Shown here piece after piece: positions 18,173 to 28,279 of a DNA stretch of 64,000 bases. The notes under the pieces were generated by a model, which was given only the letters and a program-made list of their open reading frames with translations, was not told the DNA's origin and made no database searches. The position numbers and the translations under genes are program-made. Source of the stretch: Prevotella sp. HUN102 (GTDB lineage Bacteria > Bacteroidota > Bacteroidia > Bacteroidales > Bacteroidaceae). The stretch is from NCBI RefSeq assembly GCF_000688375.1, contig NZ_JIAF01000004.1:2046001-2110000 (forward strand), written 5' to 3'. The first letter of the stretch is position 1. Each line of letters opens with the position of its first letter.

Positions 18173-19717
18173 ATGGTAGAGAATAATAAAATAAGTAGCA
18201 ATAAAAATACAGAAAAGAATATGAGGATAGCTAAAAACACTACCCTTATGTTCTTTCGTATGTTGCTGCTTACAATTATCAACCTATATACCGTTCGACT
18301 CGTCCTGAAAGGCTTAGGATTCATTGATTATGGAATATTCAACGCTGTCGCAGGTGTTGTTACTTCTGCTGGTTTCATCAGTGGCGTTCTTGCATTATCA
18401 ATTCAGAGATTCTTCTCAATCGCATTGGGTCAAGGAGATAACAAACGCCTGAATAATATATTTTCAGCGAGTATGAACATCATCTTTGTTTTATGTATAG
18501 CTACCATTATACTATTTGAAACTATTGGGCTGTGGTTCGTCAGCACTCAAATGACAATACCACCTGAGAGATTAACGACAACTCTTTGCTTATATCATTG
18601 CTCTATTTTCGTTTTTATCTTCTCCCTATTACAGATTCCTTTTACAGCTGCTATTTTTTCTAACGAAAATATGGGAGTATATGCAGTATTGTCTACTATT
18701 GACAGCTTGCTACGATTGCTACTGGCTGCAATCATCACAATAGTAGACACTGACCACTTAGCATTTTATGGTTTCGGTCTGCTTGCTGAAGCGGGAATTA
18801 TTTTAGGGATGTACGCATGGAGGGGTATGAAATATAAGGAATGTCATTACACAAAAACGAATGACAAGATCCTTTATCGCCAACTCCTCAAATTTTCCGG
18901 ATGGACTATGTTCGGCTCATTGGCCAGTATGGGTATGAATCAAGGGAACACAATACTTATAAACGTATTTTTCGGCCCCATCTCCAATATGGCTTTTGGT
19001 ATTGCAATGCAGATAAGCAATGCCTTTAACGCTTTGAGCAATAGTATGGTTTTATCGTTTCGTCCAGCAATGATAAAAGCCTATGCTAAGGACGATTTTC
19101 AGTATATACACCAATTATTCAATATTAGTAACAAGTTTCTGTATTACACATTGCTCTGCATCGGACTACCTATTCTCATAGAAATGGAAACCATACTCAA
19201 ATTATGGTTAGGCAATGCTAATAGCGAAACTGTTCTTTTTGCACGATTGATGATTATCTTTATATCTTTGTTAGCACTCAACAACCCAATTACTATCATA
19301 ATAGAAGCTACGGGCAAAGTAAAAGAATATCATATAGTCGTTGAAAGTATCACACTACTAAGTTTACCTATCACATGGATACTATATAAATCAGGAAGTC
19401 CATCTTATGCTGTATTCCTTGTTATGTTGAGCATTTGCATCATTGCCCACATAGCCAGGCTATGGTGCTTGAAACGGACATTTAAGCCTTTTGCTTATTC
19501 ACAGTATTCCATTGGATTTGCCTTTCCTGCTATTCTTATTACTGCACTAAGTGCTATGACGGCTGTTGTTTTCCAACAAATCACAACAGCTATTCTGCAT
19601 TTTGTTCTAATGTTTCTCTTACTCCCTATCGTCGCTATTGGTCTTTCTTTTATATTAGGACTAAATAAAACAGAAAGGGCTATGTTATTACACCTATATC
19701 ATAAAAAGAAAGCGTAA
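18173..19717 (+). CDS. wzx: Wzx-like oligosaccharide flippase
   Basis: 514 residues with about 14 hydrophobic helices, of the MATE/MOP exporter superfamily. Features include FRMLLLTIINLYTVRLVLKG at about 26-45 and GIFNAVAGVVTSAGFISG in the first helices. It should flip undecaprenyl-linked repeat units to the periplasmic side. It starts 15 bases after wzz; the polymerase gene follows after 2 bases. The first 18 residues are Asn/Lys-rich, and an internal ATG (MRIAKNTTLMFF) is an alternative start. Confidence 0.88.
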   Translation: MVENNKISSNKNTEKNMRIAKNTTLMFFRMLLLTIINLYTVRLVLKGLGFIDYGIFNAVAGVVTSAGFISGVLALSIQRFFSIALGQGDNKRLNNIFSASMNIIFVLCIATIILFETIGLWFVSTQMTIPPERLTTTLCLYHCSIFVFIFSLLQIPFTAAIFSNENMGVYAVLSTIDSLLRLLLAAIITIVDTDHLAFYGFGLLAEAGIILGMYAWRGMKYKECHYTKTNDKILYRQLLKFSGWTMFGSLASMGMNQGNTILINVFFGPISNMAFGIAMQISNAFNALSNSMVLSFRPAMIKAYAKDDFQYIHQLFNISNKFLYYTLLCIGLPILIEMETILKLWLGNANSETVLFARLMIIFISLLALNNPITIIIEATGKVKEYHIVVESITLLSLPITWILYKSGSPSYAVFLVMLSICIIAHIARLWCLKRTFKPFAYSQYSIGFAFPAILITALSAMTAVVFQQITTAILHFVLMFLLLPIVAIGLSFILGLNKTERAMLLHLYHKKKA

Positions 19718-19719
19718 TT

Positions 19720-21036
19720 ATGTCAGAAGCATTATTAAACAATATACTTGCAATAGGATTTCTTTCTGTATGGGTAATCACACTTATTTGTTACCAATTC
19801 AGACGAAATATATGGGATGGAGGAAGTGCGATCATCACAGCATACATCATTTATGCGATATTCTCAATTCTTTCACTGAACGATCCACTCTTTTCAATAG
19901 CGTATAATCCGCTAAAAGTGTTCCCCTACATCTATCTGTATTTGATGATGATGATAGCACTAACTCCTTTAATTGTTGTCCATTACCGACCAACAAGCAC
20001 CATACAACCTATCTATACACGCATATTAGGATTCATTAGTGTTATTATTTTGCTTAGTACCATTCTTATGATTCCAGGCATAATGAAGGATAGTGCCAAC
20101 CTTGTTGATATTGTTGCCGACCCTTCAGCAGGAAAAGAGGCATATATGGAAAAAATAGAAGGAGTCGAAACTTCTGGAAGTGCCATTAGGAATCTTCCTG
20201 CAATCATATTCAACTCACTTAGCGACATTGCTATATTCATATTTTTCTATTATCTTACCTTAGAAAAGAAGAATAAGTTTTTCCTTTTCTGCCTATCAGC
20301 AGGCATCATTGCCAACTTCATTGTAGCCATTACACAGGGACAACGTTCAGGAGTAGCCTTAGCTGTCTTTACCATTATCGGAGGCTATATGCTGTTCAAA
20401 CAATACATTCAAGCAAAAATAAAAAAGATATTTAGCATCATAGGAATAGCAGCAGCTATCTTAATCGCCATTCCATTCACGGCGATAACCGTAAGTCGAT
20501 TTGGCGAGGATAGTGATGCATCAGGAACCATAGAAGGTTTCATCAGCTGGTATGTTGGACAAGGAAGTTTATACTTCAATAACTTTGGCTTAGATGCAGG
20601 AGGAACACGCAACGGAGACCGAACAGCAAATTTAATAAAGAGAATAATCGACCCTAAAACTCCCAAAAACTTTATGGAACGAAGGGACAAATATCACAAC
20701 CTAAACATAGACGACCATTTCTTCACCACCTTTGTTGGTGATTTTACCATAGATTACGGCCCTGTTTATACGGTTGTTATATTTATTATGTTCAATTTAC
20801 TCATTATCGTTCTTACACGAACACGTGGATCTTCAATCAAACTCCGCCAACTTCTCCTTCTCTACTTTGTCCTCTGCATCAACATGCAAGGAGGGATGTA
20901 TCTTTTCTCCTATTCAGATATCGGTGGTAATCTAAGAATTATCAACTTCATATTACTCTATACCTACTTACTGTATCACGAGAAATTAGAAGATACTTTC
21001 CCAAAAGAAGCAACAGCTATCACAAAGAAAGAATAA
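19720..21036 (+). CDS. wzy: Wzy-like oligosaccharide repeat-unit polymerase
   Basis: 438 residues with roughly 10-12 hydrophobic helices and one large hydrophilic loop near residues 265-345, the usual plan for Wzy polymerases. Wzy sequences diverge strongly, so the call rests on topology and on the place between the flippase and the sugar-modifying genes. It is predicted to join flipped repeat units at the periplasmic face. The next gene begins 28 bases later. Confidence 0.75.
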   Translation: MSEALLNNILAIGFLSVWVITLICYQFRRNIWDGGSAIITAYIIYAIFSILSLNDPLFSIAYNPLKVFPYIYLYLMMMIALTPLIVVHYRPTSTIQPIYTRILGFISVIILLSTILMIPGIMKDSANLVDIVADPSAGKEAYMEKIEGVETSGSAIRNLPAIIFNSLSDIAIFIFFYYLTLEKKNKFFLFCLSAGIIANFIVAITQGQRSGVALAVFTIIGGYMLFKQYIQAKIKKIFSIIGIAAAILIAIPFTAITVSRFGEDSDASGTIEGFISWYVGQGSLYFNNFGLDAGGTRNGDRTANLIKRIIDPKTPKNFMERRDKYHNLNIDDHFFTTFVGDFTIDYGPVYTVVIFIMFNLLIIVLTRTRGSSIKLRQLLLLYFVLCINMQGGMYLFSYSDIGGNLRIINFILLYTYLLYHEKLEDTFPKEATAITKKE

Positions 21037-21064
21037 TTATTTTATATATCAATAAGAGAACCCA

Positions 21065-22210
21065 ATGAAAGCAAGAGTCATAGCATATTACCTCCCTCAG
21101 TTTTATCCTATTCCAGAGAATGATGAGGCATGGGGACCTGGCTTTACAGAATGGATAAATGTAGCTAAAGCCAAGCCACAATTCCGAGGTCATTACCAAC
21201 CACACATACCTGCCGACCTCAGTTTTTACGACCTTAGAGTGCCGGAAGTTAGAGAAAAACAGGCTCAAATGGCTAAAGATGCAGGTGTTGAAGGGTTTTG
21301 TTATTGGCATTATTGGTTTGGCAATGGAAAAATGCTGCTTCAAGATGTTTTTCAAGAAGTATTAGCTTCAGGTAAGCCTGACTTTCCTTTCTGTCTTGCG
21401 TGGGCCAATCACGATTGGACTACAAAGACATGGAAGAATGATGGAAAGAAAATGATGATAGCAAAACAGACTTATCCCGGTGAAAAAGATTATATTGCTC
21501 ATTTCAACTATGTACTACCTGCTTTCAAAGACCATAGGTATATAACAATAGACGATATGCCAATATTCCCTATTTTCGATCCGTATGCATTCCAAGACAT
21601 AACCAATTTTATACAAAAGTGGCAAGAACTTGCAAAAATGAACGGATTAAAAGGCATATATTTTATTGCTATTATCAATTCAACAACTACTATGCAACGT
21701 AAGGAAGATGGAAGCATAGAACGAGTACTTCCTAATCTAAACTCAAGCAAAAAGGTGTATGAAGATATATTAAGTTTAGGATTTCAAGGTATAAACTCCA
21801 TTGGAAAGTCTCGTGCAGAAATGATTACCCAAGGTAAATTTCTCCGTATCTTATCAATGGTTGCACATAAAAGGCTACCCTTCTTACCTTCTCTTAAATA
21901 CAATTACCCTAAAGTAGTGAAGAATTTCTTTGCACCGGAAGATTCGTGGTCCAATGTTTATCCTACCATATTGCCACAATGGGACAGAACTCCACGAGCA
22001 GCTAACAGTGAAGGAATCTATATTAACGCAACACCAGAGAATTTCAAAACTCACATCAAAGATGCATTAAAATTTATTGATGGAAGAGATGAACAACATA
22101 AAGTTCTTTTTCTTCGTTCATGGAATGAATGGGGAGAAGGAAACTACGTAGAACCTGATTCTAAATATGGACATGGTTTTCTTGAGGCTTTAAAAGACAC
22201 TATCATATAA
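21065..22210 (+). CDS. wbsX: WbsX-family (GH99-like) polysaccharide protein
   Basis: 381 residues, soluble. It opens with MKARVIAYYLPQFYPIPEND and shows WGPGFTEWINVAKAKPQFRGH, GVEGFCYWHYWFGNGK and RSWNEWGEGNYVEPD, the signature blocks of the WbsX family, which has the fold of glycoside hydrolase family 99. WbsX proteins are common in O-antigen and capsule loci; their reaction is not settled. No signal peptide, so it should act in the cytoplasm on nucleotide- or lipid-linked sugars. Confidence 0.88.
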   Translation: MKARVIAYYLPQFYPIPENDEAWGPGFTEWINVAKAKPQFRGHYQPHIPADLSFYDLRVPEVREKQAQMAKDAGVEGFCYWHYWFGNGKMLLQDVFQEVLASGKPDFPFCLAWANHDWTTKTWKNDGKKMMIAKQTYPGEKDYIAHFNYVLPAFKDHRYITIDDMPIFPIFDPYAFQDITNFIQKWQELAKMNGLKGIYFIAIINSTTTMQRKEDGSIERVLPNLNSSKKVYEDILSLGFQGINSIGKSRAEMITQGKFLRILSMVAHKRLPFLPSLKYNYPKVVKNFFAPEDSWSNVYPTILPQWDRTPRAANSEGIYINATPENFKTHIKDALKFIDGRDEQHKVLFLRSWNEWGEGNYVEPDSKYGHGFLEALKDTII

Positions 22211-22221
22211 AAACATCTGCA

Positions 22222-23139
22222 ATGTACGATATACCCATATTATTTGTAATATTCAAGAGAAAGGACATCGCTCTGCAAAGCTTCCAACAGATTAAAGCAA
22301 TTAAACCTCAAAAGTTATACATTGCGGGCGATGGTGCACGTAACAATGTTATAGGCGAAGCAGAGAAAGTTGATGAAACGCGACAGTCCATTCTCAATGA
22401 TATAGACTGGAAGTGTGATGTTCATACACTATTCAGAAACAACAATGTGGGCTGCTCTGAAGGTGTACATAGTGCTATTAATTGGATGTTTGAAACCGAA
22501 GAAATGGGAATCATTCTCGAAGACGATTGTATTGCCGAACCGACATTCTTCCCCTATATCTCCGAACTACTGCATAAATATAAAGACGATTATCGCATTG
22601 GTATGATTGCAGGAACTAATCCTATCGAAAACTATCTAATGCCTCACTCTTATTGCTTTTCAAAATATGCGGCTTGTTGGGGATGGGCAACATGGAAGCG
22701 TGCGTGGACGCAAATAGATATAAAAATGAGATTTCTACTTTCTGCCCAAGACAAAAAGAATATACTACAAAACCGTGGATATCAAGCAAAAGAGAAACAA
22801 CACTGGCTATTCCAAATCGATTACATCAAAAAAGCAAGGGTTTCTGCTTGGGACTGGCAATGGTATTTTTCTTTAGCAGCACAAAATCAACTCTGCATTT
22901 TCCCACAAGTGAATCTAATTTCCAATATTGGGAACGATACAGAGGCTACCCATACCAATGGAAATGATATATTCATAAAAAGCAAAGCGATTACTTCTCC
23001 CCTATCCCACCCTCGGTATATTGTTCCTGACGATACTTTTGATAGAGAATTTTATCGGAAAGACAACACGCTGCTCAACAGAATAAAGAGAAATATTCCC
23101 TTTAAGCTTAAAGAACAAATTAAGAAAATAATTAGATAA
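22222..23139 (+). CDS. Glycosyltransferase, GT-A fold (GT2-like)
   Basis: 305 residues. It begins MYDIPILFVIFKRKDIAL and carries ILEDDCIAEPTFFPY near residue 96, a DxD-like acidic motif, and CWGWATWKRAW near 151, a block shared by a group of capsule glycosyltransferases often found beside WbsX. It starts 12 bases after wbsX. The sugar and linkage cannot be assigned. The C-terminus is basic (LKEQIKKIIR), which fits membrane association. Confidence 0.8.
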   Translation: MYDIPILFVIFKRKDIALQSFQQIKAIKPQKLYIAGDGARNNVIGEAEKVDETRQSILNDIDWKCDVHTLFRNNNVGCSEGVHSAINWMFETEEMGIILEDDCIAEPTFFPYISELLHKYKDDYRIGMIAGTNPIENYLMPHSYCFSKYAACWGWATWKRAWTQIDIKMRFLLSAQDKKNILQNRGYQAKEKQHWLFQIDYIKKARVSAWDWQWYFSLAAQNQLCIFPQVNLISNIGNDTEATHTNGNDIFIKSKAITSPLSHPRYIVPDDTFDREFYRKDNTLLNRIKRNIPFKLKEQIKKIIR

Positions 23140-23143
23140 TTTT

Positions 23144-23839
23144 ATGAAACTAAAGATAAAAACAGGCAATGGGGTTTATAGATACAAATTCGTCCCCATC
23201 TATCCGGGAATCAAACCCATAAATAAAACCATTGCATTCGAGAATCTGCTGCTATTGAAAAAAATATGCGATGCAAACAACCTACATTTTCTTCTTTACT
23301 ATGGCACACTATTAGGTGCTATCAGAGAGAAAGATTTTATCACACACGATGAAGATATTGACCTTGCTCTCAAGCTAGAAGATATGCCACATTTTCTTGA
23401 CCTTTTATTTGAATTACGAAAAAATGGATTTGAGATGGCAAGATACGAGTCCCGTGGTTTTATGTCCATTATCAGAAAAGGGGAATATATCGACCTTTAT
23501 TTCTTTGGTATCTACCCAAAGCACAATGACCGTCGCTACTGTGCCCGTGATGTGCTTCCAAAAAAATTCATCGAAGATACAAAAAACATAGAATTTAAAG
23601 GCGAAACTTTTGAGACTTGTGCCGACCCCGTTGGTTTTTTGGAACTCTATTATGGAGAAGACTGGAAGACTCCTCAACCATTTTTTGATTTCAACATGTC
23701 AAAACTAACAAAGTTCAAGATGTTCCTCTCACAATACATCAAGGCACTCCTTCCTCAGTCAATTGTAGAAACATTGCAAGCTAAAAGAGATGCCAAATAC
23801 CTTGATCGATTAGAAACGGAATCTGCATCTAAAATTTAA
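23144..23839 (+). CDS. licD: LicD-family transferase
   Basis: 231 residues. The nucleotidyltransferase-fold motif FLLYYGTLLGAIREKDF runs to HDEDIDLAL near residue 68, as in LicD and fukutin proteins. LicD transfers phosphocholine, or a related phospho-group, onto surface sugars. No choline uptake or activation genes (licA, licB, licC) are visible here, so the donor could be different, for example a sugar phosphate or phosphoethanolamine. It starts 5 bases after the glycosyltransferase gene. Confidence 0.88.
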   Translation: MKLKIKTGNGVYRYKFVPIYPGIKPINKTIAFENLLLLKKICDANNLHFLLYYGTLLGAIREKDFITHDEDIDLALKLEDMPHFLDLLFELRKNGFEMARYESRGFMSIIRKGEYIDLYFFGIYPKHNDRRYCARDVLPKKFIEDTKNIEFKGETFETCADPVGFLELYYGEDWKTPQPFFDFNMSKLTKFKMFLSQYIKALLPQSIVETLQAKRDAKYLDRLETESASKI

Positions 23840-23856
23840 AATACAGAAATAGTGTT

Positions 23857-25689
23857 ATGAAAGTCTATCTTCTGTCTTTGTTTATGTCCATCTGTATTCA
23901 GCTAACTGCTCAAGACAAGATTTTCACTATCAATCCCGGAGAAGATATTGAGAAACGATGGATTGAAGCGACGACTTATTTCCAAAGATACCAAGATTCA
24001 AATGTTGCTCTAATATTCTCACAGGGTACTTATAGCATTAGAAATGAGCTCAAGCTGTCAAACATTCGTGGTAAAGGTTCTTTCCAAATAATAGGTTCTC
24101 CATCAGGAAGTGTTGCTATATATGGCAGCATCGATATCAGTAATTTCAGCATTGTCAAGAATATTGGCAATTCTTTTCTGCTCAAAACAAAACTTAACGA
24201 AGAACTTATCAACAAGTTTAGTGAATTAACATCCGATTATAATCGCTTAGAATTATATATGGATGGACAGCGTATGAACGTCGCACGTTATCCTGACGAA
24301 GGATTTATCACTATTACGGATGTAACAGGTATAACAGAAACAGAGAATGGAGCGTATAAAGAAGGATTTATCAAATACGAAGACAAGATGCTAACTCATT
24401 TGTCGTCAGATTCCTATCTAAATGGTTTTTGGAACTATGACTGGGATGCCACCTATCAGAAAGTAGAGGAAATAGATAAGCAAAACAAAATCATCATACT
24501 GGGAGACAGCCATTACGGCTATCGTAAGGGAGGACGCTTCTATGCACTCAATGCTTATGACTTTCTCAATGTTCCCGGAGAATATTATCTTGACAAGTCT
24601 ACGGCTACCCTCTACATTGTCTCAAATCATAAAAATACTACCGTCCAAATTCCCGTCAATCAAGGATGGGCTATGCTTAATTTTGATAATTCCGAGAATA
24701 TATCTGTTGAAGGAATTCGTTTTTCCTGTGGTTTAAATAGAGCTATAACAGCAAGCAACACGACAAATGTAAGAATCAAAGGATGTCATTTTTCGTGTTT
24801 CGGAGCCGACTGTCTGTATTTTACAAATTGTCAGAATAGTCTGTTTACAAATAATTATTTCAATGAGGTTTGCGAGAAGTGTATTTGGGTTTCTGGAGGA
24901 GACAGGAAAAACTTAATATCCTCTGAAACTGAAATAACCAATAATGTTTTTCGTAATTCCAGTCTCTACCATTTTACTTATGAGCAAGCTGTCAATTTCA
25001 CAGGTTGTGGTCTTCACATCAGCCATAATGAATTTAGCAATATGCCGTCATCTGCATTATGGATAAGTGGCAATGATGCAATCGTTGAAAATAATCTCTT
25101 TGAAAATCTGGCTACAGTCTGCGATGACCAAGGAGGCTTTGATACCTATAAAGATCCTTCCTATCGTGGACTCGTCTTCAGACACAACTACTGGAGAAAC
25201 ATTGGAGGAAGAAATCGTGAAAAAGTTGCAGCTATCCGGTTAGATGACTTAATATCAGGCGTACTGATTGAAGATAACTTTTTCGAGCAATGTGGTTCAA
25301 AACAATACGGAGCCATAGAGGTCCACGCAGGTAAAGACAACATCATAAGAAATAATACTATCTTCAATTGTCCTTTAGCTATCAGTTTTCATAACTACGA
25401 AAACTATTGGCAGAATAGTATAAAATCGAAAGATATTCAGAAAAAAATATACGATGATGTCAATATAAACTCCAATGTTTACAAGAATAAATATCCTGAA
25501 CTCAAACGGAATATTCTCCGAGGTGCAGACAGAAACATTATAAACGGAAATCTTATCGTCAATTGCGATAAAGTCTTCAGTTACAGACTCAATACCAATA
25601 CGTTTACCCAAAATAAGATTATCAACACGACAACCAAACTACAACCAAACTTTCCATACGGACCAATAAATAATCCATACAAGCAATAA
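23857..25689 (+). CDS. Secreted right-handed beta-helix protein
   Basis: 610 residues with a signal peptide (about 1-19, ending LTAQ). Residues 280-500 contain Asn-rich parallel beta-helix turns such as NNYFNEVCEKCIWVSGG, HISHNEFSNMPSSALWISG and IEDNFFEQCGSKQYGAIEVH. This is the pectate-lyase-like fold used by many polysaccharide lyases, hydrolases and epimerases. The place at the end of the plus-strand run suggests it trims or modifies the polymer in the periplasm or at the surface. The catalytic type cannot be assigned. Confidence 0.8.
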   Translation: MKVYLLSLFMSICIQLTAQDKIFTINPGEDIEKRWIEATTYFQRYQDSNVALIFSQGTYSIRNELKLSNIRGKGSFQIIGSPSGSVAIYGSIDISNFSIVKNIGNSFLLKTKLNEELINKFSELTSDYNRLELYMDGQRMNVARYPDEGFITITDVTGITETENGAYKEGFIKYEDKMLTHLSSDSYLNGFWNYDWDATYQKVEEIDKQNKIIILGDSHYGYRKGGRFYALNAYDFLNVPGEYYLDKSTATLYIVSNHKNTTVQIPVNQGWAMLNFDNSENISVEGIRFSCGLNRAITASNTTNVRIKGCHFSCFGADCLYFTNCQNSLFTNNYFNEVCEKCIWVSGGDRKNLISSETEITNNVFRNSSLYHFTYEQAVNFTGCGLHISHNEFSNMPSSALWISGNDAIVENNLFENLATVCDDQGGFDTYKDPSYRGLVFRHNYWRNIGGRNREKVAAIRLDDLISGVLIEDNFFEQCGSKQYGAIEVHAGKDNIIRNNTIFNCPLAISFHNYENYWQNSIKSKDIQKKIYDDVNINSNVYKNKYPELKRNILRGADRNIINGNLIVNCDKVFSYRLNTNTFTQNKIINTTTKLQPNFPYGPINNPYKQ

Positions 25690-25814
25690 GGAAAGAGAAA
25701 ATATTTGGTCTATAAAAAACTTCTTTGCCTTAAGTAAAATTAATGATACATACTTATTCAATAAGCAGCTATTCCAAGTAAAGACCTACATATCTCTCCA
25801 GTTTCCTTCCTTAT

Positions 25815-26573
25815 CTACCATAATTTAAATTCAAATACTTTGTATATGTATTTCAACGAAATCAGCAAAGGGTGCGTAAAGATACCATTTGATTTACAGG
25901 CTCTTGTATCTTCTTTCAAAAGTTGATAATGGCTCCCTACTCCATTTGTACTTGCCCCTCCCATACGCATAGTTACAACATCTTTTGCAATATATTTATA
26001 AGTTATATGATTCTTTTTAAACAAGCGCACCATCATTTCAAAATCTGACCCAATTTTATAATCCAAACTATAAAGACCTGCCTTTTCGTAAACAGAACGA
26101 CGCAAATAAAAAGAGGGGTGAGCGGGCATAAAACCAAAACGTAACAACGAAGGACGAAAAATCCTTGATGAATAATAACGCGCTATCTTACTTGGCTCAT
26201 TCTCACGAATAAAATGTATATCACCGTAAACTGCATCTATATTTTTATCTGAAAACTCCTTGGCATAAGTTGAAAGAACATCTGAAGAAGTATAATAGTC
26301 GTCTGAGTTTAATATACCAACAATTTCTCCACTTGCCATTCTAATTCCCTTATTCATAGCGTCATAGATTCCTTTATCGCTTTCAGATATATATTTTAAT
26401 CTATTGCCAAACTCTTGTATCTTGGATTTAACAATTTCCATTGTTTTATCCGTAGATCCTCCATCCACAATGATATATTCAATATCTTTATAATCCTGGC
26501 TTAAAACAGAATTTATCGTATCGGCAATGGTAGCCTCGCTATTAAAAGTTGCAGTTACTATTGATATTTTCAT
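25815..26573 (-). CDS. GT2-family glycosyltransferase
   Basis: 252 residues of the classic GT-A family 2 type: MKISIVTATFNSEATIADTI at the N-terminus, IIVDGGSTDKTMEI near 33, GIYDAMNKGI near 68 and the DxD motif in LNSDDYYTS near 87. It lies on the minus strand, opposite to the rest of the locus. A TAACTTTG box at 26675-26682 gives a leader of about 95 bases. The sugar is unknown. Confidence 0.92.
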   Translation of the reverse strand: MKISIVTATFNSEATIADTINSVLSQDYKDIEYIIVDGGSTDKTMEIVKSKIQEFGNRLKYISESDKGIYDAMNKGIRMASGEIVGILNSDDYYTSSDVLSTYAKEFSDKNIDAVYGDIHFIRENEPSKIARYYSSRIFRPSLLRFGFMPAHPSFYLRRSVYEKAGLYSLDYKIGSDFEMMVRLFKKNHITYKYIAKDVVTMRMGGASTNGVGSHYQLLKEDTRACKSNGIFTHPLLISLKYIYKVFEFKLW

Positions 26574-26674
26574 TATAGAATCTTTCTTTACGCAATATAT
26601 AACGGCTTAAAGACTAAAATATTTTTATAGATGTAAAATATTATTTCCTAATTTACACAATAAAAGCAAGATTA

Positions 26675-26682
26675 CAAAGTTA
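26675..26682 (-). promoter_or_regulatory. -7 box for the GT2 gene
   Basis: TAACTTTG on the minus strand. This shows that the GT2 gene has its own transcription unit inside the locus. Confidence 0.5.
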
Positions 26683-26716
26683 TGTTATTAAACTAAAAAA
26701 AACATATCAAATCAGT

Positions 26717-27829
26717 ATGCTTACATACATCATAGTTAGTCTTTTAGCTTTAATCCTGAGCAGCGTTTGCGGTTTTATCATTATTCCCCGCATTTTAAAA
26801 TATTGCAAGGATAAGAATTTATATGATATTCCCAATCAGAGAAAAGTACATAAAAACGCAGTTCCTCGTTTAGGAGGTGTGTCTTTTCTGCCAAGTATGC
26901 TGATAGCAACGGTTATTGCTCTATTAGTTTGGTCGTATGCCTACAATGGCAAGAAAATTCAAATCAGTCCTTGGACTATCTATTTTGCATTGGGACTGGT
27001 TGTCATTTACACTATCGGACTTTTAGATGATATCTTTGGAGTAAAAGCAAAACATAAATTCTTCATACAGATTTTTGTATCTTCTCTCCTCCCCATTTCA
27101 TCACTATACATCAATAATTTTTATGGATTTCTCGGTATTGAGCAAGTTCCTTTCTGGATTGGCGCACCACTAACAGTCTTTGTCCTTGTCTTCATAATGA
27201 ACGCCATCAATCTGATTGACGGAATAGATGGATTATCTTCGGGTCTATCATTCATTGCACTTACCGGTTTCTTCTACTGCTTCTTTGTAGAGCAACTATG
27301 GGTTTACTGTATTCTCATTGCAGGACTGATGGGTGTCTTGATTCCATATTTCTATTTCAATATGTTCGGCAAAGCAGAGAACAACAAGAAGATTTTTATG
27401 GGCGATTCCGGTTCATTAACAATTGGCTATATTTTGGGCGTACTTCTCGTCAAGTTCTGTATGGATAATCCTCACGTAATGAACTATCGTAAAGAATCAA
27501 TGTTCCTCTCCGTAACCTTATTGATAGTACCGGTATTTGACGTATGCAGGGTAATCATAGCACGAATAGTACACGGATATGGAATTTTCCGACCAGATAA
27601 AAATCATATACATCACAAGATGATGAGAATGGGCTTAACACAGCACCAAGCATTGGTTGCCATCATTGGATTGGCCATTTTCTTCATTGTGCTCAACAAT
27701 GCACTTTTAGGCGTATTTAATATCACTATATTGATTTTTATTGATATTTTTGTCTATTCATTCTTACATCTGAGCATTATCAATCCCATAATAAAAAGGA
27801 AAGGCTTAAAGCCTTTCCAAGAAGTTTAG
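26717..27829 (+). CDS. wecA: WecA/MraY-family undecaprenyl-phosphate sugar-1-phosphate transferase
   Basis: 370 residues with about 11 transmembrane helices. Key motifs are VPRLGG near residue 50, the aspartate pair LLDDIFG near 102, NAINLIDGIDGLSSG near 162, FMGDSGSLTIG near 229 and the HIHHK histidine loop near 296. Such enzymes load N-acetylhexosamine-1-phosphate onto undecaprenyl phosphate. This is the second initiating enzyme of the locus, chemically different from the one at 13736. Its stop overlaps the stop of the convergent lipoprotein gene by 4 bases. Confidence 0.92.
   Translation: MLTYIIVSLLALILSSVCGFIIIPRILKYCKDKNLYDIPNQRKVHKNAVPRLGGVSFLPSMLIATVIALLVWSYAYNGKKIQISPWTIYFALGLVVIYTIGLLDDIFGVKAKHKFFIQIFVSSLLPISSLYINNFYGFLGIEQVPFWIGAPLTVFVLVFIMNAINLIDGIDGLSSGLSFIALTGFFYCFFVEQLWVYCILIAGLMGVLIPYFYFNMFGKAENNKKIFMGDSGSLTIGYILGVLLVKFCMDNPHVMNYRKESMFLSVTLLIVPVFDVCRVIIARIVHGYGIFRPDKNHIHHKMMRMGLTQHQALVAIIGLAIFFIVLNNALLGVFNITILIFIDIFVYSFLHLSIINPIIKRKGLKPFQEV
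27798..27818. terminator. Terminator-like hairpin inside the last wecA codons
   Basis: GGAAAGGCTT and its complement form a 10-bp perfect inverted repeat, with 1-3 loop bases, within the codons for KRKGLKPFQ. It is preceded by A-rich sequence (ataaaaa), which is a T-run on the minus strand. It may serve both convergent genes. Confidence 0.55.
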
Positions 27830-28269
27830 AACTTTATGAAATGAAGTTCGTTTTGTCCGTCATTCAAAATCAATTTATCATCATTTATAGATATTGTATA
27901 AGTGACGGACAAAGAATTGATGCCGTAAAACAAGAGGAGTGAAGGTTCTGTCAGCAATTCATCTCCATTTTCTCTATCATAACGATAGGGATTTTCAAGC
28001 ACCAGTTTACTTCCCTCTTTCGCATAATGATACAAAATACTTGAATGTGTTCGGCTCTTATCCTCCAATTCTAAAAGTTTTCCCTGAAAAGACCAGAATA
28101 TGCGCTGACTTCTGCAATCTGCTGTCCCGTCATAAGTTTTCTTTTCTGTCAAATACCACATTCCCTCCAACTCTTCCGGCGCATTATCCGTTTCAAAGAG
28201 TGAACAGGAAGCAAGTCCCAACATTGCGACAAGAATAGCGAACAATATTTTTATCTGTTTTATCTTCAT
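27826..28269 (-). CDS. Small lipocalin-like lipoprotein
   Basis: 147 residues with a lipoprotein signal ending in LASC (cysteine near 22). The mature part begins near ELEGMWYLTEKKTYDG and has alternating hydrophobic strands such as TYTISINDDKLILNDGQN, which fits a lipocalin-like beta-barrel. No specific family is recognised. It follows wzi after 10 bases on the same strand, so the two are likely cotranscribed and both act at the outer membrane. Confidence 0.8.
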   Translation of the reverse strand: MKIKQIKILFAILVAMLGLASCSLFETDNAPEELEGMWYLTEKKTYDGTADCRSQRIFWSFQGKLLELEDKSRTHSSILYHYAKEGSKLVLENPYRYDRENGDELLTEPSLLLFYGINSLSVTYTISINDDKLILNDGQNELHFIKF

Positions 28270-28279
28270 AATCTCTATT

